The translations under genes were made by a program, and so were the position numbers. A DNA stretch of 64,000 bases from the NCBI GenBank assembly GCA_036346225.1, contig JARFIW010001176.1:3175884-3239883 (forward strand), written 5' to 3'. This stretch comes from Platerodrilus igneus. Taxonomy: Eukaryota; Arthropoda; Insecta; Coleoptera; Lycidae. Below are positions 49,131 to 61,254 of this stretch, piece after piece (position 1 is the first letter of the stretch; each line of letters starts with the position of its first letter). The notes below the pieces were generated by a model. That model was not told the origin of the DNA. It saw only the letters and a program-made list of their open reading frames with translations, and searched no databases.

Positions 49131-52100
49131 AAATAAATATCTAAAAGCATAACCATGTAACTGTGCATTTAGCAAAAGCATCACTCAAATAAATTATGAG
49201 GTGCATTCGCATAAGCATTATGGCGGCTAGCGTCATTACACACAAAAACGTGCGTGTTAAATTATTTCAAAATCTTCTTATTAATACAAATCAATGATTA
49301 TGCGAGTACACCGCCACAATTTTGTTCTTACCTTCATTATAAATTTTTTCAGCATCCGAGGACTTACATCTATTTGTTTCTTACTTCTAGGGAGATGGTT
49401 ATGCACTGTTATAGTCCAGGAGTGTATGCACTAAACGTTCTGGGAGGGGTTCACAATCACTATCACTTTAAAAGACCTGGGGATGCGCGGTTTCACTCTA
49501 TTTTATTTCTTTATTTATTACACTGATTTATATTAATGAGGTTTTCTGATTTAGTTTGTTATTATTTACTTGTTTTCGTTTATTGCCGATTTTCCGCGCG
49601 TAGATGGTGAGATTGCGATTGTTTTAGTGGTGTGGGGATTTGTTGTGCATATTAGACTTTTGATTATTATTTTTATATTATTATTTATTGTTTTTTACAG
49701 GTTATGGTTGTCAAGCTCGTATCATGTCTCACGCCAAGTCAAAGCTAAAATTTTCCAATCCCCCCTCCGTTCTCCCTTCAACTTCCGATTTACGCGCGGT
49801 TATCACCGTCCAATCTCGCAACCCTTCCCGAAAATTCCTTGAAGAACGCTTTCTGGCTAGCCACTTCCCCAACATCCTCTAGGCCCTTTGGTTATGCTAG
49901 CCCTGCGATAGCTAATTCCATATCAGCTAACCCTCGATTTGCCATCTCGAGTGGACAGTCGAAGAGCACGTGCTCTGCCCTTTCTGCGCCCTCGCTACAC
50001 TCGCAGCGGTCATAATTGGTTAAACCGAATCTTTGTAAATACACTTTCAGGGCGCCGTGCCCTCTTAAAAGTTGCCCCATTTTATGATTAAGCCTCACCT
50101 CGATCTTACCTCTAGCTTCTATACTCGGTATGAATTTGTGGGTCAACCTGTCCGTGGCAGCGTTGTTACACCTCTCTTCCAATTGTCTGATTGACTTTTC
50201 GCGTAGCTGTCTTTTAATTAAAGACCTCGGTATCGACGAATGTGATATCCGAAAATCGTCCGTCGCGGCCTCTTTAGCTAATTCATCAGTCCTATCGCTC
50301 CCTAAGTTACCATCGTGCGACCTAACCCAACAGAACTTTAAACGTCGAAACCCGAGCGCCGAATGCGCTATCTTCCAGAGGTTCGCCTGGAGGTTTGTCA
50401 AGGTGTTCATGTTTGTCAAAGCCGTCAGCGCCGATTTGCTGTCGCTGATTATATAATATTCATCTATACGCGTGTGGTTTATGACTTAATCGATACTGAT
50501 ACCCGTCGCGTCTCCATCGCGTTCAACAAACTCGATTCCTTTAATATCGGCCAGATGTCCTAACTCTGATACGACAATCTTTTTCTCTACCTTCCTATAG
50601 TCAAGATAAATATCTTCGATAATTTTGCGTACCTTCTGTATCTACTAACCTTCTATCTCGAAACTCCCTAACGCCATATTCGATAAGGAGAGTCCTACTG
50701 ATAACCAGGACCGCCTCAGTGGAGGTGGTCCCGTACGCCCTCGCCGCCTTCACCGCGGTAATGCGTTGAAAGCTCGTCAATTCACGCATCTCTCGGACTT
50801 TGCAACCTTCCACCCATACAGATGCTGCGTACAACATTGCCAGCTCTATCGCTCCGGTATAGACCGTCCTCAGAGATTCGCCTCTGAAACCCCAGTTTAT
50901 TTTCGCCGCCGCTATCATTTTGTTTGATATTTCGCTGCCTTTGCTTTTAACGTACTGCACGTGAGCTTTCCAATTCAACTAATCGTCAATCTTTACCTCG
51001 AGGTATATAATTGCTTCCTAAAACGGTATTTTCTCCCTTTCTAGCTCAAGCCTAGGGGGTCACTGTCCGGGTTTCTTTCCGAAATAGAGCGCCTCTGACT
51101 TCGCCGTGTTAAATTTTAATTTTGCCGCCTGCGACCATTCGTGTAGTTTATTAAGCGCCTCGTTCGGTTTTGTCGCATATCCATTAACAATCGCGATCTG
51201 ACAATTAAAAACGTATCATCCGCAAACCCAACGATTGATTGTGCATCCTGTGGGCAACTTGACCCTAAAGATGCTCTCATACAACAACTTCCAAAATGTG
51301 GGACCCCTGCGGACATCCCCTTTCCACTTCGCGCGATAGAACTTCCCCCGGAATTTCAACCTGTGCCAATCGCCCCGCGAAAAAACTCTTGACCAAAGAC
51401 ATCAAGTTTCGCGGATAATCATTATTTTCCAACTCGCAAACAATCAATGGTCACCAGGCAGCATCAAATACTGCTGAAATGTCTAAAGCAACAACAACAC
51501 AGTACCCTTTAGCATCTCTTGCCTGCTTAATTTCCCCGACAACGAACTCTAATGCGTCGATAGTCGACTTTCCCTCCATAAAACCGAACTGTTGGTTATT
51601 AAAACCGCCGCTGTCGCGCACTAAGTGCTCAACTCGGGTAGTCATAACACGATCCAAAACTTTCCCCAGCACCGGTAGCAAGCTAATTGGACGATAGCTG
51701 CCCGGGTCTGACGCATCCGCATTTTTTGGTTTAGGTATGAATTTCACGTTCTGAAATTTTCAGCAACGCGGAAAGACGTCCCTCTCTAGACAACGATTAA
51801 ACAATCTAGCAAAGACACGCGGGGCTAACAGCCACTCCTCCAGAGCTGCGTCTGAAGTGATTCCGTCATGCCCCGGTCCCTTCTTAGGGTTCATTCTCCT
51901 AAGAGCCCTGACGACCTCGTGAACTAGGTTTGCATTATCGGCACCTGTTCCTTGCGCCTCTGTAGCTTCCCGACGTACTAAATCGTGCGACCTTTCATCC
52001 TCCTCGGGATTATCCGAAGGGAAGAATTTCTCTAATAAATATTCCGCCGTGTTTTTAAAACCTTCCGTATATTCGCCATTTGTCTTTCTTATGTTAGCAA

Positions 52101-52349
52101 GCGCGATATTCTGTTGTTTACGCGGTATGCGGTTTCCCAAGGTTCTTTCTGTGAGTTTCGCGTGCAGAATTCTTTGAATTTATTTGTTGGCGTTTCTTCT
52201 CTTAATATCTTATATTCGCGGTAACTTTGATTGTATTCTGCTCTCCGTTGTTCTCTTATATCTCCCGAAACGCGTTGATAGCGGCGCCTTAAGGTACGCG
52301 TTTCTACCCGCTTGGTGGTTAGTTCCCGGCTCCACCAGAACACACACAC
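48516..52349 (-). mobile_element. I/LOA-like LINE, copy B, 5'-truncated, minus strand
   Basis: Runs on the minus strand from a truncation point near 52349 through ORF2 (to 49892) and a 1.4-kb 3' UTR to 48516, where the tRNA-like module begins. The UTR contains a (TA)n run at 49098-49128. Homologous to copy A over 48516-50400. Confidence 0.78.
49892..52349 (-). pseudogene. LINE copy B ORF2: RT, RNase H and C-terminal zinc knuckle
   Basis: From the 5' side (high coordinates): WWSRELTTKRVETRTLRRRYQ linker; NPKKGPGHDGITSDA (about 51860-51905); SYRPISLLPVLGK (51660-51700); NQQFGFMEGKSTIDALE (51548-51602); motif A VALDISAVFDAAW (51451-51490); a GCPQGS motif near 51310; the catalytic FADD near 51215; KSKGSEISNKM and RAYGTTSTEAVLVI in the thumb (50700-50950). 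RNase H follows, ending with WVRSHDGNLGSDRTDELAKEA (50268-50332), then the knuckle CECSEGAERAEHVLFDC (49970-50020). RNase H after RT with this knuckle suits I/LOA-type LINEs. Several frameshifts and stops; endonuclease absent. Confidence 0.85.
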
Positions 52350-53274
52350 GCTTATACTTTCCTACTGATTAGTTTATTTTCCAAAAGTATTAGGTGCAAT
52401 TTTAAAAACGCTTAACAAAAGCTCTCGCATGTTTATTTACTACTGATTAATTTTATTTTGTGTAAAATACGAGATGCGCACTTTGTATTTAAAGTACTAA
52501 ATTGTTCATATCACCTAATTGTTTGCTTTGAAAGTAACGCTTAACTTATTGCTTTTGCTTGTTTGTACAGAATGCTTTATTTATTTTTATTTGTTAATAG
52601 ATAATCGTGGGCGATGTGTTTTTTTGTTGTTTTTTTTGGTATGTAGGTGAATCCCCCCACTCTACGCGTTTGATAGTTAGCCTGGTATTTACTTTTCTTC
52701 CGGCTACGTCTAGGTACGTAGCATAAATTCTGGTAAGAAGAAGAAGAAAAAGCAAATGAGCGTGGAATGGCCTAAGAAGTAAAATTCATGAGGAATTACC
52801 GGCAACATGCCGATGTTTTTATATACCCCGAAGTTGAGGACGTCAGAAAGAAATAACGGGCGTTTGTCAAAATTTAATATTCTGAGACATGGTAAAATTA
52901 TATTTTCATAGGCCCGGTAAGTAAGCATTTCGTTTATAAAATGTTTGTTAGATTTCCCATTGACTCATTTGTTGTTTCACTTTGCCCTATTCATATTTCA
53001 TTTTACCCCAACTGGTGGGGTATAGTGAAATAAAGACACGTTGTCAAATTAACTTCAATACTTTCAAACTGTATTGACTTTCTTATTGACATTCTAGAAT
53101 TGAATGCATTTTTAAGAGCACTACTATTAATATTCATACCATAAAATCAATCAAAACCAAAATTTATGCAAAATATGACCTTTTATCCGTTAGCTATTTC
53201 ACTTTACCCTATTCTCCCTACTGGTGAAAAGTGGGTGCTAGATACTTTATAGTTTAGGCTTGTTGGTATCTCGT
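52350..53274. other. Non-coding spacer with a short inverted-repeat remnant
   Basis: AT-rich. Around 52970-53225 the words TTTCACTTTGCCCTATTC, its reverse-like GGGGTATAGTGAAAT, and TTTCACTTTACCCTATTC recur, suggesting remains of a small DNA transposon. No gene seen. Confidence 0.4.
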
Positions 53275-53663
53275 TGTTCGGTTAACTCGCGTATAAATCC
53301 GGTATATTAGTGGGATCGGTAATAATAGGTTAGTTCGCGAATAATTCCGATATATATTAGTGATAATGTATTCCCACTCTTTTGGTATTTTTAAAATAAT
53401 GAGTTACTTTTCATACTTGGTGGAAGCAACATGTAAATATATTATTGACGGGTTAAATGTGTGTATCGTCCCTTTTTATTGTATGTAACCTATGTAGTGG
53501 TTACTGTGTGATTTGGAGTCGGTGTTTATATTTTGGTTTATGGCTATATATTAAAGAACAGGCAATTCGCGTTCGCTGTCCATGTGTCCACAAGAACGAG
53601 CGCTCGTATATGCAGTCTACTGGAAGGACAGGTGAGTGTTTGTTTGCTTTATTATATAGAAGC
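53275..53663 (+). repeat. BEL/Pao 2 5' LTR
   Basis: Matches 59390-59770 over its whole length, with few substitutions and short indels. The match ends near GCTTTATTAT. The short ORF inside is a by-product. Confidence 0.82.
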
Positions 53664-54145
53664 CAATTGTTTGCATTGTCTCCAACTCTGAATATTTCAT
53701 TGAATTTAGTTATTGAAAATCCTATGTAATTACAGTCCTACTTAAAATTTCTATATCGTGGAAAGTGTATAAAACCCGTTCAGTTGGTCCTTCGAGCCGG
53801 ATCTGGTTTGTTATCGTTTCAACCGGCGATGTGATTGACCGAGCGCACATCTGTTAAATATCGATTATTTTAGGTTCATTTTCCACGAAATCTATTACAA
53901 CGGTCAAGTTAATTTGTACTTGGTTGTTTTGTACGCAATCGTAAATCTTCGGATTTCCCTGGCATTCCGTTTTAACCTTGCTTCGTGTTTTGACGTTATT
54001 TGGGGGGATATATGCCATTTGGGAGGTGATGCGTGTTTGTTTACATTGCGAAGAATTTAATAATTTACGCGCATTAGTTCATTGCATATCAATAGTTGAT
54101 TGATTATAGTTTAAATTTGGATTATTGCTTTATTTATTATTAATA

Positions 54146-55552
54146 ATGCCTAAGCTTGAAGAGGGTATTGAAACGCCTGAAGGTTTGATTAAACCCAGTG
54201 TGAAATTAGTGGATTTAATGCAAGCTGCTGAAAGTTCAGGTATAAGGGAAGAAATCGAAAATTGTATAATACGCGCGGAAGACTTCACAGACATACGAAA
54301 GCGTTTTTCTGATTATCAAACGCGTGTAGTGAAGTCAGGTATTCCCGATAATTTAGTGGATAAAGTTCATACTTTAACAGAAACTTTTGATGATATTTCT
54401 TACTCAATTCGAACAAAGCATCGAAATTTAGTTAGGTTACTAAATAAAGCTCTAGATGTTAAAGAAGTGGAATCTTGTGGTACTACAGATCAACCACATT
54501 TAAAGCTTCCATCTATTAAATTAAAGGTTTTTACTGGAGATATTTCCGAATATCAATCGTTTATGGAATTATTTAAAAGTTTAATTGATAGTAATGGGAA
54601 ATCATCAGATGTAGAAAAATTCTAATTCTTGGTCATGCATTTACAATCTGAACCTGCCTCTCTTATAAGTTTAAAGGTGACAGCAGCCTATTACCCTATT
54701 GCCTTGAAGATTTTAAATGATATTTTAATATTAGATTAATTGCTAATAATTATCTTCGTAATTTGTATAAGATACAAAATATTTCTGATCGTTCACCCTC
54801 CACAATGAAGGATTGGTGGACCAATTTAATGAAAATTGGTCCACGCTCAAAGCTTTATTGCCTGACCAGAAGGAACAATTGAATTTGTTATTGGTTAATA
54901 TGTTACTACAGAAATTAGGTGTAGTTACTAGGGAGAATTTGAGCTAAGCATTGTTGACGAACGTAAGAAAATTCCTGGTATAGATTCGTTATTAACGTTT
55001 TTAGGGGAACAAAGTTGTGCTTTAGACAATTTAGGAACATTAGGTTCTTCAAAGTCTAAAAAAGTTGTTAAAGGCGATCAAATATATAACCCTAAAGTTA
55101 AATCTACAGTATTGTTTGCTAAATCAGCTACTGGTTGTCCTTTATGTTCAAAGGAACACGATATCTCGTCTTGCCATGTATTCAAAAATAAATCAGCTTT
55201 TGAGAGGTTTCGATGGATTAGAAATCGGAATCGCTGTTTTGTTTGCTTGAAAGATACACATACCGTGAAAGTTTGTAAGGACCAGAAGTCGTGCACGATA
55301 TGTTCTGGCCGTCATAATAATCTGCTGCATTTCAGAAAGTTATCTGTGCCCGAGATAAATAATTCTTCCACTTTATCAGAGCCATTGACTTCATCAGAAG
55401 ATAGTGGAGTATCCTATCCTCCTGGGGTGACCCCATTTTCAGGGATGGCCCAGTTGAATCCGACGGTTCTATTAGGTACAGCGATTGTGAATGTAGTAAG
55501 TGCAGGTAATGTGCCAGTACCTATTCGCATTTTGTTGGATTGTGGTTCATAA
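54146..55552 (+). pseudogene. BEL/Pao 2 gag and protease start
   Basis: The likely gag start is the ATG at 54146 (MPKLEEGIETPEG). The N-terminal helical part is followed by the DUF1759-type motif LPSIKLKVFTGDISEYQSF near 54505-54562. A stop at 54623 falls just after VEKF, with homology (SEPASLISLKVTAAYYPIAL) continuing behind it. The zinc knuckles are readable at 55130-55330: CPLCSKEHDISSC, CFVCLKDTHTVKVC and CTICSGRHN. The protease signature IRILLDCGS is at 55525-55550, immediately followed by a stop. More gag sequence survives than in element 1, including the N-terminus. Confidence 0.82.
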
Positions 55553-56671
55553 GTCAATTTTATCACAGAAAATTGTGTGTAAAAATTAGGTTTTATTCGA
55601 AAACATTCAAGTATGTTTATTCGTGGTTTGAGCCAAACCTATGTTAAGAGTAGAGGGATTGTCACTTGTTCCCTGCAATCTAGGAAGGGAGTAGGCCCCC
55701 TGATTTCTCTCAGTGCTCAATTTTCATTGTCTATTTGTGGTGAAATGCCTGCAAATAATTTACAAAAGAATAATTCGTGGAAACATATACAAAACTTATG
55801 CTTAGCAGATCCACATTTTGATGTTAAAGCGCCTGTGGATATGCCGCTAGGAGCGGAAGTGTTTCCCCAGATTTTATTGGGTAATGTAATTTCGGGGCTC
55901 AATAACAAAGAGCCATCGGCTATTAATACCATTTTTGGGTATGTTTTAATGGGTAAGATTTCGGCTAAGGAGCCAAATCAGGCTTTTTGCTATTTTGTTG
56001 AAAGTGCATTAGAGGAATATATTAAAAAGTTGTGGGAATTGGAACAGTTGCTTTCTCACAACCAGGTAGAACTTTGTGAAGAAGATTTTAAAAAAAATTA
56101 TAGAAGAGATAGTGAGGGTCGTTATACTGTAAGTCTGCCATTTGTAGACGGTTGTCCTCCTATATTTGGAGAAAGCTATTCTACAGCTCTACGATGCTTA
56201 AAATTATTAGAACAGCGTTTATCTATCAATCCTAAATTACGTGGCTTATACATAAATACTATGCAGGATTATATTGATTCGGGGCACATGACAGAAGCTG
56301 CTCCCATAGAGAATTCGAATGTCTATTATATACTTCACCATGGGGTTTGTAAATTGCAATCATCATCAACGCAATTGCGTGTAGTGATGAATGCCTCGAG
56401 TAGGCCTTCGAACGGCATCTCGTTAAATGATGCTTTGCTACCTGGTCCGAAATTACACACAGATATTGTTGAAATTTTATTGAATTTTAGGTTGCATAGG
56501 TATGCCCTCATTGCAGATATTAAACAAATGTATCGACATATATACATTTGTGAGGAGTATCGCAATTTTCAACGTCTTTTATGGCGTTTTTCTCCGGAAC
56601 TTCCTGTTCGGGAATTTGTTATGAATAGAGTCATGTTTGGTGTATCGTCTGCACCATTTATAGCGTTATGA
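55553..56671 (+). pseudogene. BEL/Pao 2 protease end and reverse transcriptase N-terminal half
   Basis: Protease homology resumes after the stop (VNFITENC, near 55553-55577), then the main frame from 55613 (MFIRGLSQTYVKSRG). Following parts: LADPHFDVKAPVDMPLGAE near 55802-55860; TIFGYVLMGKI near 55930-55962; YINTMQDYIDSGHMTEA near 56248-56298; LRVVMNASSRPSNG near 56376-56417. RT motif A is IADIKQMYRHIYI near 56512-56550. A stop at 56669 interrupts the SSAPFIAL motif. An inactive polyprotein piece. Confidence 0.83.
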
Positions 56672-57733
56672 ACTATCCAGCAACTAGCTTGGAATAAGTC
56701 GGTGGACTTCCCCATAGCAGCCAAGGTTTTGCTGTCTGAAGTGTACGTGGATGACATAATTTCGGGTTCTAACACGTCAGAAAGCACTCGCCAGTTAGCG
56801 ATGGATTTAGTCGCACTATTACTTAGAGGTGGGTTTGAGCTTAAGAAATTTGTTAGTAATAATTCTACTGTTTTACAAGGATTGAATGTCTCACGACAGC
56901 AGACTATATCGTTTAGCCCTGATGAACCTTCATCTGTAAAGGTCTTAGGTTTGGAATGGACTCCTGCGAAAGATTGTTTTTTATATAATATTTGTTCCCA
57001 GGAAACACATTGCACAAAGCGTCACATCCTCTCGGAATTAGCCCGGATATTTGATCCTGTAGGCTTTGTGTCGCCAATAGTGGTGTTTGCGAAATGTCTA
57101 ATTCAAAAATTATGGATCTTGGGCTTGAGTTGGGACGAAGAACCTCCCCTTGAAATTGTTCATTCTTGGAAGAAGTTTCAGTCGGAGTTACCGTTAATCA
57201 AGGAATTGTCTATACCGAGATTTTATGGCATAGATAAGGCATCTAGTTGTGAATTGCATGGATTCAGTGATAGCAGTGAAGTGGCTTATGCAGCTGCGGT
57301 TTATTTTCGGCTGTCCAACAATTCAAATGAGGCAATATCTACTTTTTTAGTAATTAGCAAAACTCGTGTAGCCCCTCTGAAAAGATTATCCATTCCTCGC
57401 CTGGAGCTTTGTGCTGCTCTTCTTTTGACGGAATTGTTAGCTTTCGTCCGAAAGGCTTTTAAAGAAAAAATAACATTTACCGATACAATTGCATGGTCTG
57501 ACTGGCAAGTGGTGTTATCCTGGCTTAGGTCGCCGTCTCATACTTGGAGGACATTTGTGGCAAATCGTGTGTCCCTAATCCAAGAGCAATTGCCTAGAGA
57601 CCATTGGTTTTATGTTCCATCACAAGATAATGCTTGTGACTGTGCTTCAAGAGGCTTATTACCATCTCATTTGAAGTCGCATCCCCTATGGTGGGCGAGT
57701 CCCCCTTGGCTTATTGGACCGAGAGTTGGTTAG
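56672..57733 (+). pseudogene. BEL/Pao 2 RT C-terminal half and RNase H
   Basis: Continues past the stop: FPIAAKVLLSEV and the catalytic YVDDIISG (56744-56767). ARIFDPVGFVSPIVV is at 57040-57085. RNase H begins HGFSDSSEVAYAAAVYFRL (57257-57313), and RLSIPRLELCAALLL is near 57385-57428. IAWSDWQVVLSW near 57487-57523 carries a further acidic residue. NACDCASRGLLPSH is near 57629-57670. A stop at 57731 separates it from the integrase; the frame is otherwise long and clean. Confidence 0.86.
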
Positions 57734-57748
57734 CCAGTTCAACCGAAT

Positions 57749-59264
57749 TTGATTAAAACTAACGAAGAAGTAAACCAGAATATTTGTTTACTAAGTTCAG
57801 TGGAGGATACAGGGACTGTAATCGATAAAATTTCGTCTTTACCGAAGTTGCAACGAAGCATTGGTTACTGTCTTCGATTTATTTATTATAGTCCTAAGAT
57901 TAAATATTTTTCTGGAGCATTTACTACTCCAGAACTTCAGAAGTCTCTGTTGGTTTTAATAAAACTTGCCCAACACACTGAATTTAGCATTGAAATAATC
58001 CAGTTGAGAAAGGGTAAGGTATGTTGTGAAACTAATCGAAAGTTGAATCCATTCTTGGACGATAATGATATAATCCGTGTGGGAGGTCGTCTTAGGAATG
58101 CTTCACTTAGTTTTGACCAAAGGCACCCGACCTTGTTGCCTAGAAAAGGCAATTTAACGCGTTTAATTATTGATCAGTTTCATAGAATTTATTTGCATCC
58201 CGGATACCACACTTTGCTGTCCCTACTTAGGCGACAATTTTGGATTTTATCCCCACAAAGGGCTATCCGTTCAGTATTATCAACTTGCTACACATGTTTT
58301 CGTGTTTGCCCTACTCCTTTCACTCCTCCCATTATGGCCGATTTGCCAGAAAGCAGGGTTTCTGAGGTAAAGGCTTTTTTCAAGATTGTGGGTGTCGATT
58401 TTGGTGGACCCTTCTCTATTACCGCCAGTAGAATTAGAGGAGCAAAAGTATTGAAGGCCTATCTTTGCTTATTCGTTTGCTTTTCAACAAAATCGGTTCA
58501 TCTGGAGTGCGCCTCTGATCTCTCCGCAGATGCATTTTTAGCAGCTCTGCGTCGTTTTATAGCCCGCAGAGGGTTGTGCCCCCAAATATTTAGTGATTGT
58601 GGCACTAATTTTGTGGCAGCTAATAAAGCAATTTTGCTTTCGTTTAGCGGTTGAAGCCGAACATTTGGTCTGGCACTTTAACCCGCCGGCAGCCCCCCAC
58701 ATGGGTGGCTTGTGGGAGGCAGGCATTAAATCAGTCAAACGCCATGTAATAAAGGTTATTGGAGACAACATACTCACCTTTGAAGAGATGTGTACTCTTT
58801 TTTCGCAAATCGAAGCTGTGCTCAATTCGCGGCCGTTGTGTCCTAATAGTTCTGATCCTAACGATTTGACGGTTATTACTCCAAATCATTTTTTAACGAT
58901 CGAACCTTTAGGAACCTTTTTTGATGAAGACCTTTCGGACATCAACATGTCACGTTTATCTCGATGGCAGAAAATACAAGCGCTTCATCAATTATTTTGG
59001 AAACGCTGGCGGAATGAATATTTGAACACTCTGCAACAGCGTTCAAAATTTCTTCTTGATGGCAATCCTGTCAAAGAGGACATGCTCGTTTTGATATGCA
59101 ATGAACTCTTGCCTCCTTTGCAATGGAAGTTGGGGCGGGTTGTCTCTCTCCATCCCGGGTCTGACGGGAAAACTCGGGTAGTTACTCTCAGAACCTCTAC
59201 AGGTTACTTAAAGAGGCCTGTCATTAAACTATGTCCTCTTCCTAATCAATGGTTAACTATGTAA
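57749..59264 (+). pseudogene. BEL/Pao 2 integrase and DUF5641-like tail
   Basis: IRVGGRLRNASLSFD (58073-58117) and the zinc-binding set (FHRIYLHPGYH ... CYTCF, 58178-58302). The DDE core has the first Asp in GVDFGGPF (58391-58414) and the second in FSDCGTNFVA (58589-58618). The first frame then ends at 58654, and the C-terminal part reads in another frame from 58593. There PHMGGLWEAGIKSVKRH (58698-58745) supplies the catalytic Glu, followed by LNSRPLCPNS, ITPNHFL, RWQKIQALHQLFWKRW and the closing LKRPVIKLCPLP (59210-59245). One frameshift inactivates it. The stop lies about 125 bp before the 3' LTR. Confidence 0.87.
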
Positions 59265-59389
59265 TCTTGATTTAGTATTAATTTTTTTTGTTTGTTTATG
59301 CATTTTTTCTTTGGTTGACGTTTTGATTAAGATGAATTTATCTTAGACGTCTTTATTTGGGTAAAATTGGGTATTTTACGGTGGCGGAA

Positions 59390-59770
59390 TGTTCGGTTAA
59401 CTCGCGTATAAATCCGGTATATTAGTCGGATCGGTAATAATAGGTTAGTTTGCGAATAATTCCGATATATATTAGTGATAATGTATTCCCACTCTTTTGG
59501 TATTTTTAAAATAATGAGTTACTTTTCATACTTGGTGGAAGCAACATGTAAATATATTATTGACGGGTTAAATGTGTGTACCGTCCTTTTTTTGTATGTA
59601 ACCTATGTAGTGTTTACCGTATGATTTGGAGTCAGTGTTTATATTTTGGTTTATGGCTGTATATTAAAGAACAGGCAATTCACGTTTACGCTGTCCATGT
59701 GTCCACAAGAACGAGCGCTCGTATATGCCGTCTACTGGAAGGACAGGTGAGTGTTTGATTGCTTTATTAT
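59390..59770 (+). repeat. BEL/Pao 2 3' LTR
   Basis: Second LTR copy, starting TGTTCGGTTAACTCGCG directly after the G-rich tract. Confidence 0.82.
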
Positions 59771-59920
59771 TGTTTACGCGCGGGAGGTCTTATAAATTTA
59801 TATATTGACTTACCTCCGCGGTTTTTTGTTGTTCTAAGCTGCAGTTCCTATTCCTTCAACCAAGTGGACTGTATGCGAAATTGAGTCTGTGTTACGTTGC
59901 CCTTGCACTGTAGTAGGTAA

Positions 59921-60008
59921 ATAGGGCCGGTCCTAATTCAAAACGCGACAGACGTATTTTCCATGTGTAAAATACGTCTGTCACGTTTTGAATTAGGATC
60001 GGCCCTAT
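59921..60008. repeat. 40-bp inverted repeat forming a near-perfect hairpin
   Basis: Left arm 59921-59960 and right arm 59969-60008 are complementary over 40 bases with two mismatches, loop of 8. Outer bases are ATAGGGCCGG. The right-arm sequence recurs downstream as direct repeats. Confidence 0.88.
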
Positions 60009-60440
60009 ATAATTTCAATGTAAAATAGTTGTGAAAACATTTGAATGTAAAATAGTTGTGAAAACATGAATTCTTCTATACTTTCAATGTAAAAATACGT
60101 CTGTCACGTTTTGAATTAGGACCGGCTTTATATTACTTTCAATGAAACACACACGTATGTTGAAAAAATGTAAGTGCAGAGAAGAATGTGTAGCTGTTTT
60201 GAATTCGGTTTTCTAGCGAGAAGTTACACGTGCACCGTTTTGAATTAGGATCGGCGTTATATACTTTTAATGTAAAATGTGAAAACCTAAATTCTTTTCA
60301 AATGTAAAATACTTGTGGGCACGTTTTGAATTAGGATTGTCTTTATATTACTTTCAATGTAACACACGTATGTTGAAAAATGTAAGTGCAGAGAAAATGT
60401 GTGTAGATGTTTTGAATTTGGTTTTCTAGCGAGACAGTAT
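60009..60440 (+). repeat. Array of diverged direct repeats upstream of the Polinton-like block
   Basis: The word CGTTTTGAATTAGGA followed by YCGGC-type sequence and TATTACTTTCAATGT recurs near 59982, 60107, 60236 and 60323. A second motif, TGTAAGTGCAGAGAA...TTTTCTAGCGAGA, occurs near 60169-60220 and 60383-60432. A reversed copy of the GGCCGGTTTTAATTCAAAA end lies near 60530. Possibly the terminal-repeat region of the neighbouring element; not proven. Confidence 0.7.
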
Positions 60441-60608
60441 GACAGATGCAAAAAATATCGCATTCAAGTCAATTGTGTTTTTAATTAAAGTGGATTCTGA
60501 TTTATGTTTAGAGGCTGCAAATACACATGGGCCGGTTTTAATTCAAAATGAGTTCACTCTTGTGATAGGTTGAAAAGTGGGTTGGCAAAGTACGCAGATG
60601 GTGGTAAT

Positions 60609-60680
60609 CTGCTATATAAGGAGATTGCTCTAATATTAATTTAATTAGTCGAAGTTTACTGCATATATTTACATACAAAC
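60609..60680 (+). promoter_or_regulatory. Putative Pol II core promoter of the 60681 ORF
   Basis: TATATAAG at about 60611-60618 lies about 65 bp before the ATG at 60681, with a plausible arthropod-type start region (TTAGTCGAAGTT, 60645-60656) some 35 bp after it. Position and spacing fit a TATA promoter giving a short 5' UTR. Seen by eye only. Confidence 0.45.
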
Positions 60681-61148
60681 ATGTATATAATTGATATTCA
60701 GGGATTTAAATACAAGAAAAACGAGTTTGTGTGTAAAGAAATTGCGGTTTTGGACTTGTTGAAAGGTGATGTTTGGCATCAAATTTTTAAACTGCCAATG
60801 CAGTCCAGTTGTTTGAGTCAAGATCATATAAAACATAACGACTGGGTGACAAGGTATATTCATGGTATTTCTTGGGATGAATCTTCAACGGCTGGAATGG
60901 TGTCATCATATATAGCGCTTTATTTGAAGCAAATTATCCGACCCATTGAAGAAGTATTTGTGAAGGGTCTAGAAAAGAAGAAATTGATTGAAACATATAT
61001 AATGCAAAACTTTGTAACTGATATGCTTGCACTAGGTTGTCCTAAGCTATCGGAGTTAAAAATCAACAATCTTTTAAAATATAACATCCATTGTTGTAGA
61101 CACAGCAATAAAAATTTGCAATGCGCAAAACAAAATATCTTTTATTAA
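60681..61148 (+). CDS. Conserved hypothetical protein with IDIQGF start, Polinton-associated
   Basis: An uninterrupted 155-residue ORF, the only one here that looks undamaged. It starts MYIIDIQGFKYKKNEFVCKE. It has FKLPMQSSCL and W-x2-RYIHGISWDES in the middle, then EEVFVKGLEKKKLIE, and ends with a Cys/His-rich part (LGCPKLSEL, CCRHSNKNLQCAKQN). I recall this pattern (IDIQGF, HGI.W, VKG.EK, GCP, C..H) from many unnamed arthropod proteins, but I know no assigned function. The alternation of acidic residues could suit a nuclease-like fold; that is only a guess. No signal peptide or membrane segment. A TATA box lies upstream and an AATAATAAAAA run just after the stop could serve polyadenylation. 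It converges on the minus-strand integrase remnant. Confidence 0.65.
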   Translation: MYIIDIQGFKYKKNEFVCKEIAVLDLLKGDVWHQIFKLPMQSSCLSQDHIKHNDWVTRYIHGISWDESSTAGMVSSYIALYLKQIIRPIEEVFVKGLEKKKLIETYIMQNFVTDMLALGCPKLSELKINNLLKYNIHCCRHSNKNLQCAKQNIFY

Positions 61149-61254
61149 AAGAATGGCTTGATAATAATAAAAACAATAGAAAGATTTTGTCTGTATTATT
61201 TATTTTAATATAATTTTACAATGTTAGCCTTATTAACTATTATTATAACAACTT

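Larger units (their letters stand above)
53275..59770 (+). mobile_element. BEL/Pao LTR retrotransposon 2
   Basis: LTRs of about 390 bp, 53275-53663 and 59390-59770, both starting TGTTCGGTTAACTCGCG and close to identical, bracket a full-length but broken gag-pol. The G-rich ACGGTGGCGGAA before the 3' LTR is the likely polypurine tract. Exact LTR ends are unclear and I found no target duplication. Its proteins are clearly of the same clade as element 1, but the LTRs are unrelated in sequence and length. Confidence 0.85.

Noticed and set aside
53457..53729. 90-codon ORF in the BEL/Pao 2 LTR region
   Set aside because: Mostly LTR sequence, has a related short ORF in the 3' LTR, no protein features.
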